Assembly: GCA_021781775.1 (NCBI GenBank)
Contig: JAJXWE010000015.1
Span: 1-12,169, forward strand
DNA from: Pseudomonadota bacterium
GTDB taxonomy: Bacteria > Pseudomonadota > Gammaproteobacteria > Steroidobacterales > Steroidobacteraceae
Direction of reading: 5' to 3'
Length of the DNA stretch: 12,169 bases
Each line of letters starts with the position of its first letter. Positions within the stretch are counted from its first letter, which is position 1. The notes beneath the pieces were generated by a model. The model was not told the DNA's origin and made no database searches. It worked only from the letters and a program-made list of their open reading frames with translations. The translations under genes and the position numbers were made by a program. Shown piece after piece: positions 1-9,044 of this stretch.

Positions 1-453
1 GCGAACTTTCCGGCCGATGCGGCGCGCACCGGCATCTTCGGTCACTCCATGGGCGGGCACGGGGCACTCGTGCTCGGGCTGCGCAACCCGCAGCTGTACC
101 GCTCGATCTCGGCGTTCGCGCCGATCAGCGCGCCGCGCCAGTGCCCGTGGGGCCGCAAGGCCTTCGGCGGCTATCTCGGTGCCGATCCCGGCCCGTGGGC
201 GCAGTACGATGCCACCGAGCTCGCCGCAGAAGTGAAGGACGCGAGCCGTCGTCCGCCGCTGCTGGTCGATCAGGGTCTCGCCGACCAGTTCCTGGCCGAG
301 CAGCTGCATCCGCACCTGCTCGAGCAGGCGTGCCAGAAGAGCGGGCTGCGCCTGACGCTGCGCCGTCACGAGGGCTACGATCACGGCTATTACTTCATCT
401 CGAGCCTGATCGAGGATCACCTGCGGCACCACGCGCGGCTGCTGGGCGTCTAG
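1..453 (+). CDS. fghA: S-formylglutathione hydrolase, C-terminal part (5' end outside window)
   Basis: This esterase-D-family serine hydrolase cleaves S-formylglutathione to formate and glutathione, the last step of glutathione-dependent formaldehyde oxidation in the cytoplasm. The open frame runs in from the window edge and ends at TAG 451-453, so 150 C-terminal residues are visible. The nucleophile elbow GHSMGG is present (Ser at visible residue 16). The catalytic Asp lies in the QGLADQFL segment (Asp 95) and the catalytic His in GYDHGYYF (His 128), which matches the family's GYDHSYYF-type signature, so the whole triad is intact. The family is about 280 residues, so about 130 are missing upstream. 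The next operon consumes formate, the product of this enzyme. The ATG at 49 is internal (the Met of the GHSMGG motif) and is not a start. Identification is firm; co-transcription with the fds genes is not shown. Confidence 0.95.
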   Translation, partial: ANFPADAARTGIFGHSMGGHGALVLGLRNPQLYRSISAFAPISAPRQCPWGRKAFGGYLGADPGPWAQYDATELAAEVKDASRRPPLLVDQGLADQFLAEQLHPHLLEQACQKSGLRLTLRRHEGYDHGYYFISSLIEDHLRHHARLLGV

Positions 454-533
454 TCCCCGGGCGCCGCGCGCGCAACGGTCGTCTCGATTATTGAACAGGG
501 GACGCTGCCGGCGGGGCAGCCCGCGGCGCGGTG

Positions 534-563
534 CTGACTGGGCCCGCACGAGGCCGGTATACT
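534..563 (+). promoter_or_regulatory. Candidate sigma-70-type promoter for the fds operon
   Basis: A -10-like TATACT (558-563) follows a -35-like CTGACT (534-539) with an 18-nt spacer. The -10 matches consensus at five of six positions and the -35 at four of six. The predicted start of transcription is near 570, only about two bases before the fdsG ATG at 572, and no Shine-Dalgarno is visible there. Either fdsG is translated from a nearly leaderless mRNA, or this box is fortuitous and the operon is read from farther upstream. Confidence 0.5.
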
Positions 564-571
564 GGTCGGCC

Positions 572-1063
572 ATGCAAACACCCGCAGTGGATCAGAGCCA
601 AGAGGTCAGCCGGATCTTGGCTCAGTTCAAGGACCGGCCCGGACCGTTGCTCGAGGTCCTGCACGCGGTGCAGGCGGCCATCGGCTTCATCCCGCCGCAC
701 TCGATCGGCCTGATCGCCGAGGGGCTCAATCTCTCGCGGGCCGACGTGCACGGCGTCGTGACCTTCTACCACCATTTCCGCTCCGCACCGCCGGGACGGC
801 ACGTCCTGCAGGTGTGCCGGGCGGAGTCCTGCCAGGCGGTCGGCGGGGAGGCGCTCGCCGAACACGCGCGCACGCGCCTCGGGGTGGACTTCCACGAGAG
901 CACCCCCGATGGACGGCTGTCGCTCGAGCCGGTCTACTGTCTGGGCAACTGTGCCTGCTCGCCGGCGGTGATGCTCGACGGCCGCCCCTATGGGCGCATG
1001 ACGCCGGCGCGTCTTGATGGACTGCTGGCGGCGCTGAACGCCCCGGCGGACACTGAAGCATGA
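572..1063 (+). CDS. fdsG: NAD+-dependent formate dehydrogenase, gamma subunit (NuoE-like)
   Basis: This small electron-transfer subunit of the soluble FdsABGD formate dehydrogenase is related to NuoE of complex I and to the HoxE/HoxF N-terminal region. It carries one [2Fe-2S] cluster on a thioredoxin-like fold and sits beside the FMN subunit. The 163-residue protein has an N-terminal helical part with LHAVQAAIGFIPP and VTFYHHF, typical of the family. The cluster ligands are the pairs CRAESC and CLGNC, spaced as in NuoE. I chose the ATG at 572 because it gives a normal family length. The frame is open further upstream to a TTG at 491, but that extension is arginine-rich and unlike the family. 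The stop overlaps the fdsB start (ATGA), implying translational coupling. Confidence 0.93.
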   Translation: MQTPAVDQSQEVSRILAQFKDRPGPLLEVLHAVQAAIGFIPPHSIGLIAEGLNLSRADVHGVVTFYHHFRSAPPGRHVLQVCRAESCQAVGGEALAEHARTRLGVDFHESTPDGRLSLEPVYCLGNCACSPAVMLDGRPYGRMTPARLDGLLAALNAPADTEA

Positions 1064-2601
1064 CCACGATTTACGTTCCCGGCGACTCCGGCGCCCTGTC
1101 GCTCGGCGCCGACGAGGTTTGCGCCGCGATCGGCCGCGAGGCGGCCGCACGCGGACTCGAGGTGCAGTGCGTGCGCACCGGCTCGCGTGGCGCCTACTGG
1201 CTGGAGCCGCTGGTGGAGGTGGCCTGCGCCGGCAAGCGCATCGCCTACGGACCGGTGAGCCCGGCGGACGTGCCAGGCCTGTTCGATGCGCACTGGCTCG
1301 AGGGCGGCGCCCACCGGCTGCAGCTCGGGGAGGCGGGCCGGCTCGTCTGGTTCGCCAATCAGCAGCGCCTGACGTTCGAGCGCGTCGGCCTCACCGATCC
1401 GCACTGCGTCGCGGACTACGTCGCCCATGGCGGTTACCAGGGCCTGCGCCGCGCGCTTTCGATGGCGCCCGCGGCCGTCGTCGAGCAGGTGCTGCGCTCT
1501 GGGCTGCGCGGCCGAGGCGGTGCGGCCTTTCCCACCGGCATCAAGTGGAAGACGGTGCTCGAGCAGGCGGCCGGCCAGAAGTACGTGACCTGCAACGCCG
1601 ACGAAGGGGATTCCGGGACGTTCTCCGACCGGATGCTCATGGAGGGCGATCCGCTCAGCCTGATCGAGGGCATGACCATCGCCGGAACCGCGGTCGGGGC
1701 GACCCAGGGCTATATCTACCTGCGCGCCGAGTATCCTCATGCTTGGCGCACGCTGACCCGGGCGATCGCTGCGGCGTACGCAGCCGATTACCTCGGCGCG
1801 GACGTCATGGGCAGCGGTCGGCGCTTCGACCTCGAGGTCCGCCTCGGCGCCGGGGCGTACGTGTGCGGCGAGGAGACCTCGATGCTCGAAAGCCTCGAGG
1901 GACGCCGCGGCGAGGTGCGCGTGCGTCCGCCGCTGCCGGCCATCAAGGGTCTGTTCGGCCGCCCGACGATCGTGAACAACGTGATCACGCTCGCTACGGT
2001 ACCGCTGATCCTGCGCGAGGGCGCGGAGTTCTACGCCGGGTTCGGCATGGGCAAGTCGCGCGGCACGCTGCCGCTGCAGCTCGCCGGCAACATCAAGCGC
2101 GGCGGACTGGTCGAACGCGCCTTCGGGCTGACGCTGCGCGAACTGCTCTATGATTACGGCGGCGGCTCGGCGAGCGGGCGGCCGATCCGCGCGGTGCAGA
2201 TCGGCGGACCGCTCGGTGCGTACGTGCCGGCCGCGCAGTTCGATACCCCGGTCGATTACGAGGCGCTCGCCGCCGGCGGGGCCATGCTCGGCCACGGCGG
2301 CATCGTCGCCTTCGACGACACGGTCGACATGGTGCGCATGGCCCGCTACGCGATGGAGTTTTGCGCGATCGAGTCCTGCGGCAAGTGCACTCCCTGCCGG
2401 ATCGGTTCGACCCGCGGCATGGAGCTGCTCGATCACATCATCCAGGGCCGCGATCCGCGCGGCAATCTGGAGCGGCTCGAGGACCTGTGCGAGCTGATGC
2501 TGCAGGGCTCGTTGTGCGGGCTCGGCGGCATGACTCCCTTCCCGGTGCGCAGTGCTGTGCAGCATTTCCGGGAAGATTTCATTGGGCGCGCGCAGCATTG
2601 A
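1060..2601 (+). CDS. fdsB: NAD+-dependent formate dehydrogenase, beta subunit (NuoF-like diaphorase)
   Basis: This flavoprotein subunit passes electrons from formate to NAD+ and is related to NuoF. The 513-residue protein starts with a thioredoxin-like NuoE-type domain (about residues 1-90). That domain lacks the four-Cys cluster set, so it is probably structural. The FMN/NAD(H) region follows: the Gly-rich GLRGRGGAAFPTG (148-160), then CNADEGDSGTFSDR and GAYVCGEETSMLESLEG. The C-terminal [4Fe-4S] site has C440, C443 and C446 in SCGKCTPC, with the fourth ligand C486 in SLCGLGG. Every element expected of an active diaphorase is present. The start codon is fixed by the ATGA overlap with fdsG. 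A 54-nt gap separates it from fdsA. Confidence 0.95.
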   Translation: MTTIYVPGDSGALSLGADEVCAAIGREAAARGLEVQCVRTGSRGAYWLEPLVEVACAGKRIAYGPVSPADVPGLFDAHWLEGGAHRLQLGEAGRLVWFANQQRLTFERVGLTDPHCVADYVAHGGYQGLRRALSMAPAAVVEQVLRSGLRGRGGAAFPTGIKWKTVLEQAAGQKYVTCNADEGDSGTFSDRMLMEGDPLSLIEGMTIAGTAVGATQGYIYLRAEYPHAWRTLTRAIAAAYAADYLGADVMGSGRRFDLEVRLGAGAYVCGEETSMLESLEGRRGEVRVRPPLPAIKGLFGRPTIVNNVITLATVPLILREGAEFYAGFGMGKSRGTLPLQLAGNIKRGGLVERAFGLTLRELLYDYGGGSASGRPIRAVQIGGPLGAYVPAAQFDTPVDYEALAAGGAMLGHGGIVAFDDTVDMVRMARYAMEFCAIESCGKCTPCRIGSTRGMELLDHIIQGRDPRGNLERLEDLCELMLQGSLCGLGGMTPFPVRSAVQHFREDFIGRAQH

Positions 2602-2642
2602 CAGGCGCGCGGGTGCGGCCGGTTGCGGCCGCCGACGGCGTC

Positions 2643-2647
2643 GGAGG
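2643..2647 (+). promoter_or_regulatory. Ribosome binding site that decides the fdsA start
   Basis: GGAGG lies eight bases before the ATG at 2656. This favours that start over an in-frame TTG at 2623, which would add eleven residues and has no comparable site. Confidence 0.75.
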
Positions 2648-2655
2648 CGTTGACG

Positions 2656-5502
2656 ATGTTTGCACTCGATCACCACGATCATGGTACGGCGGCCCCCGTC
2701 GCAGGCGCGCCGGTCACTCTGCAGATCGACGGCCATGAGGTCACGGTGCCGACAGGCACCTCGGTCATGCGTGCCGCGGCGCTCGCCGGCGTCGACGTGC
2801 CGAAGCTGTGCGCCACCGACACGCTGAAGGCGTTCGGATCGTGCCGGCTGTGTCTGGTGCAGATCGAGGGCCGCCGGGGCTACCCGGCCTCCTGCACCAC
2901 CTTGGTGGAGGCCGGTATGAAGGTCACCACCCAATCGCCGCAGCTGCACAAGCTGCGCCGCGGCGTCATCGACCTGTACGTGTCGGACCATCCGCTCGAG
3001 TGCGAGGGCTGTCCCGCCGACGGGCACTGCGAGCTGCAGTCCATGGCCGCCGCGGTCGGCGTGACGCACAGCTCCTACGCGCCGGGGGCGGTGCACCGGC
3101 CGCTCGAGGTGGACGGCAGTAACCCGTATTTTCAGTTTGATCCGCAGCTGTGCATCGTCTGCTCGCGCTGCGTGCGCGCCTGCGACGAGGTCCAGGGAAC
3201 GTTCGCCCTCACGGTACAGGGGCGCGGCTTCGCCTCCAAGATCTCCGCCAGCGAGGATCAGCCGTTTATGGATTCCGAGTGCGTCTCGTGCGGCGCGTGC
3301 GTCGAAGCCTGTCCGACGGCGGCGCTCAGTGAGAAGGCGCTCACGCGCGGCGTGCCGCGCACGCAGGCGGTCACGACCACCTGCGCCTACTGCGGGGTCG
3401 GCTGCAGCTTCACTGCGGAGGTCGGCGGCACGGCCGAGGCGCCCGAGGTGCTGCGGATGGTGCCGAACCGGGACGGCGACGCCAATCACGGTCACGCGTG
3501 CGTCAAGGGCCGTTTCGCGTACGGCTATGCCACGCACTCGGACCGGCAGCTCAAGCCGATGATCCGCAAGAGCATCCGCGAACCGTGGCGCGAAGTATCG
3601 TGGGACGAGGCGATCGGCTATGCGGTAAGCGAAATCCGCCGCATCCAGGCGAAGTACGGGCGCGATGCGGTTGGCGGAATCACATCCTCGCGCTGCACCA
3701 ACGAGGAGACCTTCCTCGTGCAGAAACTGGTGCGCGCCGCCTTCGGCAATAACAACGTCGACACCTGCGCGCGCGTGTGTCACTCCCCGACCGGTTACGG
3801 CCTGAAGAGCACCCTCGGGGAGTCGGCCGGGACGCAGGCGTTCACCTCGGTGCGCGAGGCGGACGTGATCCTGCTGATCGGCGCCAACCCGACCGACGGG
3901 CACCCGGTGTTCGGATCGCAGATGAAGCAGCGGCTGCGCGAAGGCGCGAAGCTGATCGTCATCGATCCGCGTGCCATCAGCCTGGTACGCACCCCGCACG
4001 TGGCCGCCACCTTCCATCTGCAGCTGCAGCCCGGCACCAACGTCGCGATGCTCAACGCGCTCGCGCACGTGGTGGTAAGCGAGGGCCTGACGCGCGAGCC
4101 GTACGTCGCCGAGCGTTGCGAGGCACCTTCCTACCAGCGCTGGAAGGCGTTCGTCTCCGAGCCGCGCAACTCGCCCGAGGCGCTCGCCGAGGTCACCGGT
4201 GTGCCGGCCGAGCTGGTCCGCGCCGCGGCGCGCCTGTATGCCACCGGCGGCAACGGAGCGATCTACTACGGTCTCGGCGTGACCGAGCACAGCCAGGGCT
4301 CCACGGCGGTGATGGCGCTGGCGAACCTCGCCATGGCGACCGGCAACATCGGCCGCGAGGGTGTGGGCGTCAATCCGCTGCGCGGCCAGAACAACGTGCA
4401 GGGCTCATGCGATATGGGCTCCTTCCCGCACGAATTCAGCGGCTACCGGCACGTGTCCGATCCGGTCGCGCGCGCGCTGTTCGAGCAATCCTGGGGCGTG
4501 CGGCTCGATGCTGAGCCGGGACTGCGGATCCCGAACATGTTCGAGGCGGCCCTCGACGGCACGTTCCGCGCGCTGTACGTACAGGGTGAGGACATCGTGC
4601 AGTCCGACCCCGACACGAACCACGTCACCCGCGCCATGGAGGCGATGGAATGCGTGATCGTGCAGGACCTGTTCCTCAACGAGACGGCGCAATTCGCGCA
4701 CGTGTTCCTGCCGGGCTCGTCCTTCCTGGAGAAGGACGGCACGTTCACGAACGCCGAGCGGCGCATCTCGCGCGTGCGCCGTGTGATGCCGCCACGCGCC
4801 GGCTACGCCGACTGGGAAGTCACGATGTTGCTGTCGAACGCGCTTGGCTACCCGATGAGCTACCGCCATGCGTCAGAGATCATGGACGAGATCGCGCGCC
4901 TGACTCCGACCTTCACCGGCGTGTCCTACGAGAAGCTCGATCGCCTGGGCAGCATCCAATGGCCGTGCAATGACGCGGCGCCCGAGGGAACCCCGACCAT
5001 GCACGTTGGACACTTCGTGCGCGGCAAGGGGCGTTTCTTCGTCACCGAGTACGTGGCGACGCCGGAGCGGGTCAACAGCCGCTTCCCGCTGATCCTGACC
5101 ACGGGGCGGATCCTCTCGCAGTACAACGTCGGGGCGCAGACCCGGCGCACCGACAACGTCGTGTGGCATGCCGAGGATCTGCTCGAGATTCATCCGCACG
5201 ATGCCGAGACGCGGGGCATCGCCGATGGCGACTGGGTGGGACTCGCCAGCCGCTCCGGCGAGACGGTGCTGCGCGCCCGGGTGAGCGATCGCATCGCCCC
5301 CGGGGTGGTCTACACCACGTTCCACTTCCCGCAGACGCAGGCCAATGTCGTCACCACGGAGAATTCCGACTGGGCGACCAACTGTCCGGAATACAAAGTG
5401 ACCGCGGTGCAGGTCGTGCGCATCTCCCAGGCCGAGGCCTGGCGCACGCGCGCCGCTCAGGCCCGCTACGCCGGGCGCACGCGCGATCCGGCGCATGCCT
5501 GA
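2656..5502 (+). CDS. fdsA: NAD+-dependent formate dehydrogenase, catalytic alpha subunit (molybdenum)
   Basis: This 948-residue catalytic subunit oxidises formate to CO2 at a bis-MGD molybdenum centre. From the N-terminus it has a NuoG-like [2Fe-2S] domain (C52, C63, C66, C80), then a His-ligated [4Fe-4S] site (H112, C116, C119, C125). A two-cluster ferredoxin module follows (C166/C169/C172/C176 and C209/C212/C215/C219). The molybdopterin-oxidoreductase core begins with a [4Fe-4S] site at C243, C246, C250 and C282. C375 in RVCHSP is the expected Mo ligand, encoded by an ordinary TGT and therefore Cys rather than Sec, with H376 beside it. R576 in NPLRGQNN lies 201 residues on, the same spacing I recall between the active-site Cys and Arg of the Rhodobacter capsulatus enzyme. 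The C-terminal MGD-binding domain ends near 930. Length fits the family. The last eight bases overlap the next gene. Confidence 0.97.
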   Translation: MFALDHHDHGTAAPVAGAPVTLQIDGHEVTVPTGTSVMRAAALAGVDVPKLCATDTLKAFGSCRLCLVQIEGRRGYPASCTTLVEAGMKVTTQSPQLHKLRRGVIDLYVSDHPLECEGCPADGHCELQSMAAAVGVTHSSYAPGAVHRPLEVDGSNPYFQFDPQLCIVCSRCVRACDEVQGTFALTVQGRGFASKISASEDQPFMDSECVSCGACVEACPTAALSEKALTRGVPRTQAVTTTCAYCGVGCSFTAEVGGTAEAPEVLRMVPNRDGDANHGHACVKGRFAYGYATHSDRQLKPMIRKSIREPWREVSWDEAIGYAVSEIRRIQAKYGRDAVGGITSSRCTNEETFLVQKLVRAAFGNNNVDTCARVCHSPTGYGLKSTLGESAGTQAFTSVREADVILLIGANPTDGHPVFGSQMKQRLREGAKLIVIDPRAISLVRTPHVAATFHLQLQPGTNVAMLNALAHVVVSEGLTREPYVAERCEAPSYQRWKAFVSEPRNSPEALAEVTGVPAELVRAAARLYATGGNGAIYYGLGVTEHSQGSTAVMALANLAMATGNIGREGVGVNPLRGQNNVQGSCDMGSFPHEFSGYRHVSDPVARALFEQSWGVRLDAEPGLRIPNMFEAALDGTFRALYVQGEDIVQSDPDTNHVTRAMEAMECVIVQDLFLNETAQFAHVFLPGSSFLEKDGTFTNAERRISRVRRVMPPRAGYADWEVTMLLSNALGYPMSYRHASEIMDEIARLTPTFTGVSYEKLDRLGSIQWPCNDAAPEGTPTMHVGHFVRGKGRFFVTEYVATPERVNSRFPLILTTGRILSQYNVGAQTRRTDNVVWHAEDLLEIHPHDAETRGIADGDWVGLASRSGETVLRARVSDRIAPGVVYTTFHFPQTQANVVTTENSDWATNCPEYKVTAVQVVRISQAEAWRTRAAQARYAGRTRDPAHA

Positions 5503-6337
5503 GACGCGCTCCGCGCCGGCATCGCTCATAGCGCAGTTCGAGGTCGAGCGCTGGCGGCCGGGTGCGTCCGGACCGGCACTCGAGCGGGTCGCCGAGGAGG
5601 TCCCGGTCGCGCTCGTGTACGAGGACGTGCCGCACGGGGTCATGCTGGCCACGCCGGCGGACCTCGAGGACTTTGCCGTGGGCTTCACCTTGAGTGAGCG
5701 CCTGGTCGAGGAGTCTGCGCAGATCCGCGGTGTGGAAGTGCGCTACGCCGCCGAGGCGGCCGAAGTGCGCGTGAGCGTCGCCTGGGAGCGCTTCACCGCG
5801 CTGCTCGAGCGGCGCCGCCACTTGACCGGACGAACCGGCTGCGGGCTCTGCGGGGTGGAGTCGCTCGAGCAGGCCGTGGGCCCGGTCAGGGCGGTCGGCG
5901 CCGGCCCCACCGTGAGCACCCGCGAGCTGCATGCGGCCATCGTGGCGCTCGCGGAGCTGCAGCCGCTGAATGCGCAGACCGGCAGCGTGCACGCCGCCGC
6001 CTGGGTGCGCCCCGGCGGCGGCATCGAGACGGTGCGCGAGGACGTGGGCCGGCACAACGCGCTCGACAAGCTGATCGGGGCGCGGGTGCGGGCCGGAGCG
6101 GCGCTCAGCGAGGGCTTCGTGCTGCTGACCAGCCGGGCGAGTTTCGAGATGGTGCAGAAGAGCGCCGCGGTCGGCATCGCCTTCATCGCCGCGATGTCGG
6201 CTCCCACGGCGCTCGCGGTGCGCCTGGCGCGCCAGGCGGGCGTGACCCTGGTGGCGTTCGCACGTGAGCGGCAACATGTCGTCTACGCGCATCCGCATCG
6301 GCTGCTCGGCGATTCCGGAGATAACCGACTGTTATGA
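5495..6337 (+). CDS. fdhD: Formate dehydrogenase accessory sulfurtransferase FdhD (FdsC)
   Basis: FdhD/FdsC relays sulfur from a cysteine desulfurase to the bis-MGD cofactor to form the terminal sulfido ligand without which formate dehydrogenase is inactive. In fds operons it is usually called FdsC and also binds the cofactor. The 280-residue protein has the conserved Cys loop GRTGCGLCG (C116, C119), then GSVHAAAW, REDVGRHNALDKLIG and SRASFEMVQKSA, in the order typical of the family. The start ATG at 5495 lies inside the end of fdsA (8-nt overlap) and the stop overlaps the fdsD start (ATGA). This placement should tie production of the maturation factor to that of the enzyme. Confidence 0.94.
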   Translation: MPETRSAPASLIAQFEVERWRPGASGPALERVAEEVPVALVYEDVPHGVMLATPADLEDFAVGFTLSERLVEESAQIRGVEVRYAAEAAEVRVSVAWERFTALLERRRHLTGRTGCGLCGVESLEQAVGPVRAVGAGPTVSTRELHAAIVALAELQPLNAQTGSVHAAAWVRPGGGIETVREDVGRHNALDKLIGARVRAGAALSEGFVLLTSRASFEMVQKSAAVGIAFIAAMSAPTALAVRLARQAGVTLVAFARERQHVVYAHPHRLLGDSGDNRLL

Positions 6338-6567
6338 ACATAGATCGACTGGTAAAGATGGCCAACGAGATCAGCGAGTTCTTCGCGGCCGAGTCTGCGC
6401 GCGAGCAGGCGGCAGAGGATGTCGCCGGACATCTGCGCCGGTTCTGGGACCCGCGCATGCGCCGTCAGATCATCGACTACCTGCGCACCGAGGGCGGCGC
6501 CGGGCTGTCGGAGCTGGCGCGCCACGGCGTTGAGAGGCTCGCCGCCGGCGATCCGCCCGGCGCGTGA
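6334..6567 (+). CDS. fdsD: Formate dehydrogenase delta subunit
   Basis: This is a 77-residue, Cys-free, probably all-helical protein. The opening MNIDRLVKMANEIS, the FFA segment, and the HLRRFWDPRMRRQI motif are characteristic of FdsD, the small delta subunit found as the last gene of fdsGBACD operons. It carries no redox centre; in studied systems it is associated with assembly or stability of the complex. Its ATG overlaps the fdhD stop. No strong terminator follows; only a weak 5-bp hairpin (agcgc/gcgct, 6567-6582) is seen before the next gene, so read-through into the kinase gene is possible. Confidence 0.92.
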   Translation: MNIDRLVKMANEISEFFAAESAREQAAEDVAGHLRRFWDPRMRRQIIDYLRTEGGAGLSELARHGVERLAAGDPPGA

Positions 6568-6604
6568 GCGCCGCTGCGCGCTGGTCTCGGCCGGCCATTT
6601 CGGC

Positions 6605-6610
6605 TAGAAT
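6605..6610 (+). promoter_or_regulatory. Possible -10 box for the kinase-metK operon
   Basis: TAGAAT (five of six consensus bases) sits in the 73-nt gap after fdsD and predicts a start near 6617, giving a leader of about 24 nt. No good -35 is found at 15-19 nt upstream, so an activator would be needed, or the box is chance. Confidence 0.35.
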
Positions 6611-6640
6611 CCAACCTCTCGTCCAACGAAACGACACGGC

Positions 6641-7692
6641 ATGACACAGATTTTCCCGACGGGCGGGGTGTCACGCCAGGGTGACGGCACCCGCACGGCG
6701 TTGATATGCGGCTCGATGGCGTTCGACTCCATCATGCGGTTTGAAGGCCGCTTCCGCGATCACATCCTGCCCGAACAGATCCACATCCTGAACGTCTCTT
6801 TCCTCGTGCCGCAGCTGCGCCGCGAGTTCGGCGGCTGCGCGGGCAATATCGCCTACAACATGCGCCTGCTCGGCGATGTTGGTGCGCCCATGGCGACCGT
6901 CGGACGCGACTTCGGTCCATATCGGCAGTGGCTGGAGGACGCCGGAATCCCGCTCGATTACCTGCGCACGGTCGAGGACGAGCTGACCGCGCAGGCGTTC
7001 ATCACCACCGACCTCGACGACAATCAGATCACGGCCTTCCACCCCGGGGCGATGCAGCATGCGCATCTGAACCCGGTGAGCGCCGCGCGCGGGGCCACCA
7101 TCGGCGTCGTGGCGCCCGACGGGCGTACGGGGATGATCGAGCACGCGGCGCAGTTCGCTGCCGCCGGCGTCCCCTTCCTGTTCGATCCCGGCCAGGGTCT
7201 GCCGATGTTCAGTGGCGAGGAGCTCGTGCGCTTCGTCGAGCAGGCGACCTGGGTTGCGGTCAACGACTACGAGTGGCGACTGCTGCAGCAGAAGACCGGC
7301 TGGAGCGAAGCGGCGCTGCTCGAGCGCATCTCGGCGCTGATTGTCACCCGTGGCGCCCAGGGCTCGAGCATCTTCAGTCGCCAGGGCCGTATCGACATTC
7401 CGCCGGCCAAGGCGCGCGCGGTCGTCGATCCGACCGGCTGCGGCGATGCCTACCGGGCCGGCCTGGTGCACGGGCTGCTGCACGGACTCGACTGGGAGAC
7501 GACCGGCCGGGTCGCCTCGGTCATGGGGGCGATCAAGATCGAGTCGCGCGGTACGCAGAACCATCGACTCGCGCGCGCGGCGATCGCCGACCGCATGCGC
7601 GAGAGCTTCGGCGCGGCAGCTGCCGCGGCCGCCTTCGGCGGGGCGATCACCGCCGCGCCGTCCCACACTCAAGTGTCTACAGGAACGCACTG

Positions 7693-7693
<1 letters not shown>
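6641..7693 (+). CDS. PfkB-family kinase, probable adenosine kinase type
   Basis: This 350-residue kinase belongs to the PfkB/ribokinase superfamily. The N-terminal substrate region contains ALICGSMAFDSIM and the GGCAGNIAYNM motif (64-74). The C-terminal signature is DPTGCGDAYRAG, with D269 as the expected catalytic base and an anion hole from GCGD. Adjacency to metK and ahcY suggests adenosine as substrate. AhcY releases adenosine plus homocysteine, and phosphorylating adenosine to AMP would pull that reversible reaction forward. A sugar kinase cannot be excluded from sequence. The ATG at 6641 lacks a clear Shine-Dalgarno; a GTG at 6668 (residue 10) is an alternative start. The C-terminal tail from about residue 324 is Ala-rich and looks dispensable. 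The stop overlaps the metK start by one base (TGATG). Confidence 0.85.
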
Positions 7694-8865
<1,172 letters not shown>

Positions 8866-8871
8866 TCCGCA

Positions 8872-8902
8872 GCGTGGCGGACCGCGCTGCGGTCCGCCAC
8901 GC
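8872..8902 (+). terminator. Perfect 14-bp hairpin after metK (terminator-like, no T tract)
   Basis: The arms 8872-8885 and 8889-8902 are exact reverse complements around a 3-nt GCT loop, starting six bases after the metK stop. No run of T follows, so it is not a classical intrinsic terminator. It could protect the 3' end of the metK message, act in Rho-assisted attenuation, or be a processing site. Confidence 0.55.
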
Positions 8903-8910
8903 CATCGATT

Positions 8911-8933
8911 CGCCGCCGCACGGTGCGGTGGCG
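8911..8933 (+). other. Second hairpin immediately upstream of the riboswitch
   Basis: The arms 8911-8920 and 8924-8933 pair over 10 bp with one G-U, closing a CGG triloop. It ends two bases before the P1 stem of the SAH riboswitch and so may stack on or insulate that fold. It is not part of the standard SAH riboswitch core as I know it. Confidence 0.5.
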
Positions 8934-8935
8934 CA

Positions 8936-9044
8936 GCGTCGCTCGAGGAGCGTTGCGACAGTCCGGTGGGCTCTCGGCCCGCCGCCTGCCAGGCTCGAGC
9001 GGCGCAGTACTTCCCCATACGGCGCTCAATGAAGTCATTGGAGC
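8936..9044 (+). promoter_or_regulatory. SAH (S-adenosylhomocysteine) riboswitch controlling ahcY
   Basis: The leader of ahcY shows the SAH riboswitch layout. P1 pairs 8936-8947 with 8994-9005 (12 bp, one G-U). The conserved GAGGAGCGTTGC follows the 5' strand, and CCAGGCTCGAG closes the 3' side. An internal hairpin pairs 8965-8971 with 8977-8983. A pseudoknot pairs GAGCGT (8948-8953) with GCGCTC (9022-9027), the expected long-range contact. The same 9024-9027 strand can alternatively pair with 9041-9044, covering the Shine-Dalgarno GGAG (9040-9043), as part of an 8-bp hairpin with one bulge (9024-9031 with 9036-9044). SAH binding should favour the pseudoknot and expose the site. The class is known to activate SAH-recycling genes, which agrees with the gene downstream. 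The ON-switch mechanism is inferred. Confidence 0.9.

Noticed and set aside
504..520. Hairpin GCTGCC/GGCAGC between fghA and fdsG as a terminator
   Set aside because: Only 6 bp, with no T tract, in very GC-rich DNA; not enough to call a terminator.
988..4290. 1100-codon open frame on the minus strand opposite fdsB and fdsA
   Set aside because: GC-rich coding DNA often leaves long antisense frames open. Its translation is low-complexity and rich in Arg, His, Ala and Asp, and the + strand there encodes two unmistakable enzymes with all cofactor ligands.
6928..7692. Upstream in-frame extension of metK through the kinase gene
   Set aside because: It is an out-of-frame reading of the kinase. MetK homology starts exactly at the ATG at 7693, which has an SD site.
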